From Larkinella terrae (GTDB lineage: Bacteria; Bacteroidota; Bacteroidia; Cytophagales; Spirosomataceae), in NCBI RefSeq assembly GCF_009668025.1, contig NZ_WJXZ01000009.1, positions 652,426-716,425 of the forward strand: a stretch of 64,000 nt of DNA. The letters run 5' to 3'. The position numbers were made by a program, and so were the translations under genes. Positions 44,660 to 52,576 of this stretch are shown in pieces. Position 1 is the first letter of the stretch, and the number at the start of each line of letters is the position of its first letter. The notes under the pieces are model-generated. The model was not told where the DNA came from. It saw nothing but the letters and a program-made list of their open reading frames with translations, and ran no database searches.

Positions 44660-44735
44660 TATAGACAAGAGACAATAGACAAGTGCAAATAGAGATTTAA
44701 TCTTATTTCTCTTGTCTTATCTCTATTATCTTAAT
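44660..44735. repeat. Imperfect AT-rich hairpin between bcp and the transketolase genes
   Basis: ATAGACAAGAGACAATAGAC in the left arm pairs imperfectly with CTTATTTCTCTTGTCTTAT in the right arm (44702-44720), with a loop of about 20 bases. It takes up nearly the whole 90-bp gap. It belongs in style with the other simple-sequence hairpins and may end transcription of the upstream genes. Confidence 0.65.
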
Positions 44736-44740
44736 AGAAA

Positions 44741-45598
44741 ATGGAAATCGAACAATTACAACACATTGCCACCCAGGTACGGCGCGATATTGTCCGGATG
44801 GTTCACGCTGTTAATTCGGGCCACCCCGGCGGTTCGCTGGGCTGTACGGACCTTCTGGTTGCCCTCTATTTTGATGTCATGCACCTGAAACGTGACGAGC
44901 AGGGAGCAGCTATTTTTGACATGAATGCCACCGACGAAGATCTTTTCTTTCTGTCGAACGGCCACATTTCACCGGTTTTTTACAGCGTGCTGGCGCGCTC
45001 CGGTTATTTCCCGGTTTCTGAATTAGCTACTTTCCGGAAACTCGACAGCCGGTTGCAGGGACACCCCGCCACCGCCGAACACTTACCCGGCATCCGGATC
45101 GCTTCGGGTTCGTTGGGACAGGGGTTGTCCGTAGCCTGCGGAGCGGCTTTTGCCAAACGCCTGAACGGCGACGACAAACACGTGTACGTGTTAATGGGCG
45201 ACGGAGAACAGCAGGAAGGCCAGATCTGGGAAGCGGCTTCGTTCGCGCCCCACCACAAGCTCGGCAACCTGACGGCCATCATCGACTTCAACGGCCAGCA
45301 AATCGACGGGCCTACGAATCTGGTGATGAACAACCGCGATCTGGGCGCTAAATACCGGGCCTTCGGCTGGAACGTGACGGAAATGAACGGTAACGACATG
45401 GGCGACATCATCAAAACGTTGCACGAATCGAAAAATGATCCGGAAGTGCCGACCCTGATTCTGATGAAAACCGAGATGGGCTTCGGCGTCGATTTCATGA
45501 TGGGAAGCCATAAATGGCACGGCGTCGCTCCGAACGACGAGCAACTCGCCGTAGCCCTGAACCAATTGCCGATTACGGCCGGAATGTCTGACTACTGA
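44741..45598 (+). CDS. Transketolase, N-terminal subunit
   Basis: A 285-residue subunit carrying the pyrophosphate-binding part of a thiamine-diphosphate enzyme. Motifs include MVHAVNSGHPGGSLGCTDLL, SNGHISPVFYSVLAR and the ThDP motif VLMGDGEQQEGQIWEAASFA, then IIDFNGQQIDGPTN. Transketolase moves two-carbon units between sugar phosphates in the pentose-phosphate pathway. The enzyme is split over two genes here; the C-terminal half follows 14 bp later, so the two are made together. Confidence 0.95.
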   Translation: MEIEQLQHIATQVRRDIVRMVHAVNSGHPGGSLGCTDLLVALYFDVMHLKRDEQGAAIFDMNATDEDLFFLSNGHISPVFYSVLARSGYFPVSELATFRKLDSRLQGHPATAEHLPGIRIASGSLGQGLSVACGAAFAKRLNGDDKHVYVLMGDGEQQEGQIWEAASFAPHHKLGNLTAIIDFNGQQIDGPTNLVMNNRDLGAKYRAFGWNVTEMNGNDMGDIIKTLHESKNDPEVPTLILMKTEMGFGVDFMMGSHKWHGVAPNDEQLAVALNQLPITAGMSDY

Positions 45599-45612
45599 CC
45601 ACTGAACTTAGT

Positions 45613-46569
45613 ATGAAAAAATATACATACACAGAGAAAAAAGACACGCGTTCCGGTTTCGGAGCGGGAATTCTGGAACTGGGCCGCACCAACCCGAACG
45701 TCGTGGCACTGACCGCCGACCTGGCCGGGTCACTTAAACTGGAAGGATTTATCAAGGAATTCCCCGAACGCTACGTGCAGTGCGGGATTTCGGAAGCCAA
45801 CATGATCGGCGTTTCGGCCGGTTTGACAATTGGTGGCAAAATTCCGTTTGCCACTTCCTTTGCCAACTTCGCCACCGGGCGGGTGTACGACCAGATTCGC
45901 CAATCGGTCTGTTATTCTAACAAAAACGTCAAAATCTGCGCATCACACGCCGGTTTGACACTGGGCGAAGACGGCGCGACCCACCAGATTCTGGAGGACA
46001 TCGGCATGATGAAAATGCTGCCGAACATGACCGTCATCAATCCCTGCGACTTTAATCAGACCAAAGCCGCTACCATCGCGATCGCCGATTACGAAGGACC
46101 GGTCTACCTGCGGTTTGGCCGGCCAGTTGTGCCGATTTTCACACCCGCCGATCAAAAATTTGAAATTGGCAAAGCCATTGTCCTGAACGAAGGGCCGGAT
46201 GTGTCCATTTTTGCGACGGGCCACCTGGTTTGGGAAGCCATCAAAGCTGGTGAAATCCTGGCTGAACAAGGTATTGAAGCGGATATTATCAATATTCACA
46301 CGATAAAACCGTTTGATGAAGAGGCTGTCCTCGCGTCGGTGCGCAAAACGCGCTGTGCGGTTTCGGCCGAAGAACATCAATTGAACGGCGGTTTGGGCGA
46401 CAGTGTGGCGCAGGCCCTGGCCCGGAATTTCCCCGCTCCGCTCGAAATGGTTGGTGTGCACGACAGCTTCGGCGAAAGCGGCACGCCCGACCAGTTGATG
46501 AAAAAATACGGTTTAACCGCCGAAAAAATTGTTGAAGCCGCTTTACGGGCCAAAGCCCGAGTCGTTTAA
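45613..46569 (+). CDS. Transketolase, C-terminal subunit
   Basis: A 318-residue subunit with the pyrimidine-binding domain (VVALTADLAGSLKLEGF; catalytic Glu in YVQCGISEANMIGVSAGL; FATSFANFATGRVYDQIRQS) and the transketolase C-terminal domain from about 190 (DVSIFATGHLVWEAIKAGEI, VSAEEHQLNGGLGDSVAQAL). With the preceding gene it forms a complete enzyme. A hairpin begins at its stop codon. Confidence 0.95.
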   Translation: MKKYTYTEKKDTRSGFGAGILELGRTNPNVVALTADLAGSLKLEGFIKEFPERYVQCGISEANMIGVSAGLTIGGKIPFATSFANFATGRVYDQIRQSVCYSNKNVKICASHAGLTLGEDGATHQILEDIGMMKMLPNMTVINPCDFNQTKAATIAIADYEGPVYLRFGRPVVPIFTPADQKFEIGKAIVLNEGPDVSIFATGHLVWEAIKAGEILAEQGIEADIINIHTIKPFDEEAVLASVRKTRCAVSAEEHQLNGGLGDSVAQALARNFPAPLEMVGVHDSFGESGTPDQLMKKYGLTAEKIVEAALRAKARVV

Positions 46570-46570
46570 C

Positions 46571-46646
46571 GTTTACGGTTTTCGGTTTTCGGTTTGTAGT
46601 TCGGGTGGATGTGATTGCCGTCGGACTTTTACCGAAAACCGTAAAC
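46571..46646. repeat. Hairpin between transketolase C-subunit and sigma factor genes
   Basis: GTTTACGGTTTTCGGT (46571-46586) and its exact complement ACCGAAAACCGTAAAC (46631-46646) enclose about 44 bases. Further partial repeats of the arm (TTTTCGGTTT to 46594; AAACCGAAAAC to 46660) lie just outside. The right arm is in the leader of the sigma factor gene (ATG 46668), so besides ending transcription it might affect sigma expression. Confidence 0.8.
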
Positions 46647-46667
46647 CATAAACCGAAAACCCAAACA

Positions 46668-47228
46668 ATGACTGACGAGGAACTCCTGCAAAAATACCGC
46701 GATCCGCAAAGCCGGAATTATGCCTTTAATCTGATGGTGCGCCAATACCAGCAGAAAATTTACTGGCATATCCGGAAAATGGTCATCGACCACGATGATG
46801 CGGATGACCTGGTGCAGGAGACTTTTATCAAAGTCTGGAATTCGCTGGAAAATTTTCGCGGAGACTCGCAGCTCTATACCTGGATTTACCGGATTGCGAC
46901 GAACGAGTGTCTGAATTTCCTGAATAAAAAACGGCGCCGGTTTTTCCTGCCCATCGGCGATGTCGAAGGGGAGTTAATGGAAAAGCTGGAAAGCAATTCT
47001 GATTACGTCACATCAGGTCCCGATCCGTCGGGCGAAGAGGTTCAGATGAAGCTCCAAAAAGCGTTACTCAAATTACCTGATAAACAACGCCTTGTCTTCA
47101 ACATGAAATACTTCGATGATATGAAATATGAAGAAATTTCCGAAATTACCGGCACATCGGTGGGTGCGCTGAAAGCGTCGTACCACCTGGCGGTTAAAAA
47201 AATTGAAGATTATCTGAATGGGAATTAA
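46668..47228 (+). CDS. RNA polymerase sigma factor, ECF/RpoE-like
   Basis: A 186-residue protein starting MTDEELLQKYRDPQSRNYAF. Region 2 has MVIDHDDADDLVQETFIKVW and GDSQLYTWIYRIATNECLNF; region 4 has LLKLPDKQRLVFNMKYFDDM and YEEISEITGTSVGALKASYH. It is a typical Bacteroidota SigW/RpoE-like factor. The next gene is a small one-membrane-span protein, probably its anti-sigma, and a Spy/CpxP-like periplasmic gene follows, suggesting an envelope-stress module. A start at 46605 would read through the repeat arm and is rejected. Confidence 0.95.
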   Translation: MTDEELLQKYRDPQSRNYAFNLMVRQYQQKIYWHIRKMVIDHDDADDLVQETFIKVWNSLENFRGDSQLYTWIYRIATNECLNFLNKKRRRFFLPIGDVEGELMEKLESNSDYVTSGPDPSGEEVQMKLQKALLKLPDKQRLVFNMKYFDDMKYEEISEITGTSVGALKASYHLAVKKIEDYLNGN

Positions 47229-47272
47229 ACCCGATACAGGCTTGCTTGTCAAACCGTTGTGCTTATAAGACA

Positions 47273-47722
47273 ATGGAACCGAAAAAACCAATACGACTTG
47301 ACGAATTAGATCGGCAGCATCCCTTGCGGCAGTTGCCGTTTACGACGCCGGAAGCCTATTTCGATACACTTCCGTCGCGGATACAAGCCGAAACCACCCG
47401 CCGTCCACACCGTTTTACGATCAGTTGGTCGTGGCAGCGATCGGTCTCGACACTGGCTGGCGCTGGTTTGGTAGCAGCACTGGTCTGGTTTACGTACCCG
47501 AAAAAACAGGATTCGCTCGAACCGGAACTGCTGAGTAATGTTAGTACGGAATCCGTGCTGGAATATTTGCAGGATCAGGATATTTACCTGGAAGATTATT
47601 CCGATATGATCAAGACGCACGATATGCCGAACGACTCGACCTTGATTCATGAATTGCACGTTTCGCCGGAATCGATCCAGCAGATGATTGAGGAAGATGC
47701 GGCCGGAACTGCAACCATCTAA
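47273..47722 (+). CDS. Putative anti-sigma factor with one membrane segment
   Basis: A 149-residue protein. The N-terminal cytoplasmic part (MEPKKPIRLDELDRQHPLRQ, then LPFTTPEAYFDTLPSRIQAE) precedes one membrane span at about 55-75 (SVSTLAGAGLVAALVWFTYP). An acidic C-terminal tail follows (VLEYLQDQDIYLEDYSDMIK). It begins 44 bp after the sigma gene. The 'PFTTPEAYFDTLPSRI' segment is common in Bacteroidota proteins beside RpoE-like sigmas. The anti-sigma role is inferred from size, topology and position. Confidence 0.75.
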   Translation: MEPKKPIRLDELDRQHPLRQLPFTTPEAYFDTLPSRIQAETTRRPHRFTISWSWQRSVSTLAGAGLVAALVWFTYPKKQDSLEPELLSNVSTESVLEYLQDQDIYLEDYSDMIKTHDMPNDSTLIHELHVSPESIQQMIEEDAAGTATI

Positions 47723-47908
47723 GCCATTCGACGGTTTTAGGGTTACGCTGCCGTTGGAGCAATCCGGATTATTGTTGAAGTAAACGTAACGTATTCATTT
47801 TAAAGTACTATTTGCTTAAACGATAAATCAGCCGCTTCGGCGGCCCGGCCACTGACTCTAAACCCGTTCTTCTGGATTATGACCGAGTATTTACCTTTAC
47901 TACTTAAT

Positions 47909-48319
47909 ATGAAATCGTTCACTCGCTTACTGGTTTTGTTCGTTGGCCTGCTTTTCGCCCTTCCGGCTCTTGCCCAGAACCCGGATCGTCAGAAAATAGA
48001 AAGTGCGAAGATTGGGCTGATCACAAATCGGCTGAATCTGACGCCCGAACAAGCTCCGCTGTTCTGGCCGATTTACAATGAATACAGCGACAAAAGACGG
48101 GACATCTCCCGGCAACTTCGTCAGTCTAATAAACCGGGTGGAAATTCGGCGATCAATGAACTGAACGAATCGGTTGAGTTGAAACAGAAACTGGTTGACC
48201 TGGAGAAAGACTACAACTCCAAGTTTTTAAAGGTTATTTCGGCTCAGCAGCTTCAGGAATTGCACAATACGGAGCGGATGTTCAATAAAATGCTGATGGA
48301 TCAGCTCCGGGGGAATTAA
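47909..48319 (+). CDS. Spy/CpxP-like periplasmic protein
   Basis: A 136-residue protein with signal peptide MKSFTRLLVLFVGLLFALPA, cleaved near ALAQ. The mature part is all helical and has an LTxxQ-type motif (NRLNLTPEQAPLFWPIYNEY), then KVISAQQLQELHNTERMF, as in Spy/CpxP proteins, which act as periplasmic chaperones or stress sensors. It is third in a likely unit with the sigma and anti-sigma genes and may be one of their targets. A longer reading to 47879 is unlikely because it puts residues before the signal. Confidence 0.8.
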   Translation: MKSFTRLLVLFVGLLFALPALAQNPDRQKIESAKIGLITNRLNLTPEQAPLFWPIYNEYSDKRRDISRQLRQSNKPGGNSAINELNESVELKQKLVDLEKDYNSKFLKVISAQQLQELHNTERMFNKMLMDQLRGN

Positions 48320-48349
48320 TAAATTAAACTTTGCTATACTACAATTTTA

Positions 48350-48382
48350 ACAAGCCCGACCAGATTGGCCGGGTTTTGTATT
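48350..48382 (+). terminator. Terminator after the Spy-like gene
   Basis: The arms AACAAGCCCGACCA and TGGCCGGGTTTTGT form a stem with a short loop and a T-rich tail. The bases from here to 48596 hold no supported feature. Confidence 0.75.
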
Positions 48383-48596
48383 TAACCTGGTCGCGAAAAA
48401 TTCACCGTACTTTCCTGTCTCCGGAAATAATTGCAGCTTGAATCAAACACAAATCAATAGCTGGATTTTCGTTCAGGAGAAGCTTATAAATTGGAGAATA
48501 GCTAAATCAACCCAAAACGTTGCCTTCCAAATAAGGAAAACAAAATTTATTCGTTTGCTTTTTACCAGCAACTTTTCATCAATATCCAGAGAAGTG

Positions 48597-48627
48597 TTGA
48601 CAACCGTACGGATTTGTAGTACGTTTG
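48597..48627 (+). promoter_or_regulatory. Promoter of the HD-domain gene
   Basis: TTG (48597-48599), a 20-nt spacer, then TACGTTTG (48620-48627), an exact TAnnTTTG. This is the best full promoter match in the window. The ATG at 48671 lies 43 nt downstream. Confidence 0.65.
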
Positions 48628-48670
48628 ATTCTGAACATTTTACTTTCTTTTACCCGCATTATTTTTGCTG

Positions 48671-49264
48671 ATGAATCTCCGGAAAGCTGAGGAGTTTATC
48701 CTTACCAAATTGAAGCGCGATCTTTCGCCAACTCTTTACTACCACGGTATTCATCACACCCTGGACGTTGTGGAAGTGGTTTCGCAACTGGCCCAGGCTG
48801 AAAACATCACGGACCCGGATTTACTACTGCTGCTGCGCACGGCTGCGCTTTATCACGACTGCGGTTTTATTACTACTTATCAGGGTCACGAAGCAGAAGG
48901 GTGCCGGTACGCCCGGGAATCGCTGCCCGAATTTGGCTATGCTGATGATCAAATCGAGCTGATATGCGGGATGATCATGGCCACGAAAATACCGCAAAGT
49001 CCGCAGAACCTGCTGGAGGAAATTCTGTGCGATGCCGATTTGGATTACCTCGGTCGTTCCGATTTCGAACCAATTGCAAACTCGCTCTTTGAAGAATTGA
49101 AAGAGCGGAATTTTGTTCGCGACGAAACCGCCTGGAACCGGATTCAGGTGACTTTTCTGAGCAACCACCATTACTGGACCAAAACCGCCACCAATCTACG
49201 GCAGGCCAACAAGCAGGACCGTCTGGAAACGTTAAAAGAAATTGTCAGCCATTACTCGGTATGA
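48671..49264 (+). CDS. HD-domain phosphohydrolase
   Basis: A 197-residue cytosolic protein with the HD metal-binding pattern: His in LYYHGIHHTLDVVEVV, the HD pair in TAALYHDCGFITTYQGHEAE, and a later Asp in ILCDADLDYLGRSDF. HD proteins hydrolyse phosphate esters, often of nucleotides; the substrate is unknown. It converges with the transporter gene and overlaps its 3' end by 20 bp. Confidence 0.9.
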   Translation: MNLRKAEEFILTKLKRDLSPTLYYHGIHHTLDVVEVVSQLAQAENITDPDLLLLLRTAALYHDCGFITTYQGHEAEGCRYARESLPEFGYADDQIELICGMIMATKIPQSPQNLLEEILCDADLDYLGRSDFEPIANSLFEELKERNFVRDETAWNRIQVTFLSNHHYWTKTATNLRQANKQDRLETLKEIVSHYSV

Positions 49265-52200
49265 CCGACATGGTTTGGATTTTCTCGTTTTGAAGCCGGA
49301 TGCGCTGACACAAAATCCGCATCATGTTGCGTAACACCTCTTCCCGCTCCTCCATCAGATCGTAAAAATCTTCGTGATCGATGCGGAACAGCAGAACGTC
49401 GGATGCGACGATCGCCGACGCCGACCGAGGTTCGGTGTCGAGCAGCGCCAGTTCGCCAAATACATCGCCCCGACCAAACTGTGCCAATCGTTGCTGGCGG
49501 TCATAAATGTCGACCGTTCCCGAATAAATCACAAACATGCAATTGCCGATTTCGCCTTTCTGGAAGATCGTCTGGCCTTCTTCAAAGGATACTTCCTTCA
49601 TGATCGGCGCAATCGTGCTGAGAATATTTTCGGGCGTATCCGCAAATAAGCGGGTGTTCTTTAGCACAATAACTCGCTCAAAATCAGAAATATGGGCTTC
49701 GGTTGACTTCATGGTCTGAATAGAGTTCGAAGGTTGATCGGCCACTAGCCGCTGGTACCATTCCGAATGTTGTTCCTTAACAAGTTGCAAAACGCCATCG
49801 GCACTTTCGCTCAGAAGTTGGGCCGGATGGTGCAGGTAATTAGCCAACAACCGCGTGTTAGCCAGCGACCGGGGTGTCCAGCGACGCAACGCCACACTGA
49901 TGGTCCAGGTTGAAAACAGCGTTTCGCCCTGATGCAGAATAAACGTCAGCAACGGTTCCTGCGAATGAAACGGCTCCAGTTGCGCATCCACCAAACGTAC
50001 TTTTTCGACTACCGGTATGTCATCGACCAACGCCTGCAAACACTGGTAAACCACCCGCGGAATCAGATTGTCGAGCATCTCCAGGGCATTCGCGCGACGT
50101 TCCCGCGAGGCATGATCGATTCCGGTTCGAACGCTCGCAATCACATCCCGATCGTACAACTGCATCAGCAGGAAGAAAATTCGTTGCAGCAACAGGTCGA
50201 TCTCGTAATCCAGACACGCCAGTAATTCCTTATCGGTTTTATGAAGACTGCCGTGCAATAACCGTTGCGCCAGTTTTAATTCTTCCAGCAAAATACGATG
50301 GAATACCTCCGATTGCGTAGCCAAAATTCCGAAATGGCTCAGCGCCTTTAAAGCCGCCATCCGTACGGATAAATCGGGTCGGCTGACGAGCGTCGTTAGT
50401 AGCTGGTGACTTTCAGGAACTTTTATCTTACCACAAATACCCGCAATCCGTCGAATCAGAATTACATCCGTCGAAGATTGAATGGCATCGTCCAGAAAAG
50501 GCAAAGCCGCCTGTTGCATATCCACCAGACTACGCGCTGCTGCGCGCCAGTATGATTTATCAGACAGCAAACTAATCAGTTGCCGGGTTAAATCGGTATG
50601 CTGCATCACCGCTGCCGTTCGAATGGCCGCAGAAATTACCTCAGCGTCATCGCTTTTTAACGAACGGTTAACCAACTCTTTGAACTGCACCAATTGCAGT
50701 CCGCGGATAATATCCAGAACGGCAATGCGATCAGCGGTCTTATCCGACTTGCTTAACTCCTCCAAACTTTCCGTGGCCTGTTTCCCAAATTTCCGGTTGT
50801 TCCAACTTCCCCAAATGGCTCCTTTACGAATGGTCAGGTCGGGATGATGCAATAGGTCCGCTACTAATTTGGCGTCGGCTTTCGGAAAACCGCCATACAA
50901 CCGACTTGCCAGTTCACGAATCCTCGGTTCGGAATCCTGAAGGGCTAAATTGTAGATGGTGGACGAATCAACCGGTGTATTTAATTCAGTGAAGGTTTCC
51001 AGCGCAAACCGCCGAACCTGAAAATCAGGATGTTTCAGCAAATTGACTGAACGCTCGCCCAATTTATCCGGATGGTGCGTTTTCAGCCAATTGATGGCGT
51101 TAATCACCTCTTCTACCCGGGGGCTTTCCAGATTGGTCAGCACCAGATTCAAAACTTCCTCGGGAGCCGCCAGTTCATTCGTTTCCAAAAACCGCCGACT
51201 CAGCGCCGACTTCAACTCGTTCAGGTAGTTCTGATACGTCCGCCGAAGCAGCACAAAGGCTATCAGCGTACCAATTCCCATCCAGACAAACAAAACCCAC
51301 TCGTTCAATTCCGGAAAGGCGTGGAATGCGTAAATCATACTTCCGGCCAGCGCAATCCCCAGCGGTTCATAAAAACCTTTCACCAGGGTATGGCCGAAAA
51401 GCCGCTGGTGGGCCGTCAATGGCTGAAAAAGAACCAGAAAAACCGGGTCGAACAGCGATCGGCGCATTACCTCGAAGGTGAGGTACAGCGCGCAGTAATA
51501 CAAGAGCCAGGTGGCTTCACTGACGTCCATTGCCCACACAATCCAGAACACCAGCCCGCCCACCAAAGCCGTCGTCGGCAACAGCAGCAGCGAACGCCGG
51601 ATGCCGAGCCGGTCCAGCGCCTGTCCCGAAATGATGATCTTCACAACCATCGCAATCAGGTACGTGAGGGCCAGCACCTTACTCAGATACTGAAGCAGCG
51701 AGGTTGTCGAGTGAATTTTGTACTTAACGTTGATAAAAAAAGCGTATTCAACGCTGGCGGCAACCGTTGCCACCGCCACCAGACTCAGACACATCGAGGT
51801 AATCAGATGGCTATTGCCAAATAACTGCTCCACCAGGCGCGACTGAGTGGGTTGCCGGACACGCGCAGCACTGTGCGATGTATGAATATCGTGGGAATAA
51901 TACGTGAGCCGAAGGATGTAAATGGCCGCCAGAAAAGAGCCAAATGCGATGATCAGCAGAAAAAACATGTCGGTATGGGCGTGCACCAAAGCCGCCAGAA
52001 TAGCCCCCAGCGCCTTGGCGGGCATATCTCCTGAACTGATCACACTAAACAACCGCTTGCTTTGCCTGACATCGAATACCACCGCCGAGACGCCCCAGAA
52101 CTCCAGATTCGTCAGGAGGTAAATCAACCGAAAACCCACCATGATGGCAATCGACGACCAGACCGAATGACCGGCCAGAACGAGGACATCGATGATAAAC

Positions 52201-52490
52201 GTCAGGATAATAACCGCCCACAAAACCCGGACGGCCAGACTCCGCAGGGCCAGATGATGTTCGTAATGGGCATAGATTTTCCCGACCAGCATCATTGCAA
52301 TTGCGGAACCAATATAGGCAATCGGCAAGCTGGTTTCGGGATGATTTTCGAGTAGAATGACGTTGGCCGAAACATAGACCAAGATCGTTCCTATGCCGAG
52401 AAAGAAATTATGTAAGAAAAATAACCAGACTGTTCGAACTTCATGATGACGGACACCAATCGAACGGTAGAACTTTTGCGCTGGCGACAT
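49245..52490 (-). CDS. Membrane transporter-like protein fused to HEAT repeats and a cyclic-nucleotide-binding domain
   Basis: A 1081-residue protein from ATG 52490. About 12 hydrophobic segments cover residues 1-420 (VWLFFLHNFFLGIGTILVYV, VSEATWLLYYCALYLTFEVM), in the style of the MFS or ADP/ATP carrier (NTT-like) group. Many HEAT-like helices follow at about 450-890 (HPDFQVRRFALETFTELN, RPDLSVRMAALKALSHFG). A cNMP-binding domain lies at about 920-1060 with the phosphate-binding cassette FGELALLDTEPRSASAIVAS, whose Arg is present. What is carried is unknown. The likely idea is a transporter gated by a nucleotide sensor. Divergent from icmF with an 86-bp shared region. Confidence 0.85.
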   Translation of the reverse strand: MSPAQKFYRSIGVRHHEVRTVWLFFLHNFFLGIGTILVYVSANVILLENHPETSLPIAYIGSAIAMMLVGKIYAHYEHHLALRSLAVRVLWAVIILTFIIDVLVLAGHSVWSSIAIMVGFRLIYLLTNLEFWGVSAVVFDVRQSKRLFSVISSGDMPAKALGAILAALVHAHTDMFFLLIIAFGSFLAAIYILRLTYYSHDIHTSHSAARVRQPTQSRLVEQLFGNSHLITSMCLSLVAVATVAASVEYAFFINVKYKIHSTTSLLQYLSKVLALTYLIAMVVKIIISGQALDRLGIRRSLLLLPTTALVGGLVFWIVWAMDVSEATWLLYYCALYLTFEVMRRSLFDPVFLVLFQPLTAHQRLFGHTLVKGFYEPLGIALAGSMIYAFHAFPELNEWVLFVWMGIGTLIAFVLLRRTYQNYLNELKSALSRRFLETNELAAPEEVLNLVLTNLESPRVEEVINAINWLKTHHPDKLGERSVNLLKHPDFQVRRFALETFTELNTPVDSSTIYNLALQDSEPRIRELASRLYGGFPKADAKLVADLLHHPDLTIRKGAIWGSWNNRKFGKQATESLEELSKSDKTADRIAVLDIIRGLQLVQFKELVNRSLKSDDAEVISAAIRTAAVMQHTDLTRQLISLLSDKSYWRAAARSLVDMQQAALPFLDDAIQSSTDVILIRRIAGICGKIKVPESHQLLTTLVSRPDLSVRMAALKALSHFGILATQSEVFHRILLEELKLAQRLLHGSLHKTDKELLACLDYEIDLLLQRIFFLLMQLYDRDVIASVRTGIDHASRERRANALEMLDNLIPRVVYQCLQALVDDIPVVEKVRLVDAQLEPFHSQEPLLTFILHQGETLFSTWTISVALRRWTPRSLANTRLLANYLHHPAQLLSESADGVLQLVKEQHSEWYQRLVADQPSNSIQTMKSTEAHISDFERVIVLKNTRLFADTPENILSTIAPIMKEVSFEEGQTIFQKGEIGNCMFVIYSGTVDIYDRQQRLAQFGRGDVFGELALLDTEPRSASAIVASDVLLFRIDHEDFYDLMEEREEVLRNMMRILCQRIRLQNEKIQTMSVIPSNG

Positions 52491-52576
52491 GCCGGTTTTT
52501 AACTTGCTATTGATAATCAATAATACTGCTTTTCCGCCATTCTGCCTACTTTTACACAACAATTTGCAATTTGATC

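Noticed and set aside
48438..48671. A 77-codon reading frame upstream of the HD-domain gene
   Set aside because: It begins with a weak start, has no protein-like pattern, and spans a good promoter (48597-48627) for the next gene.
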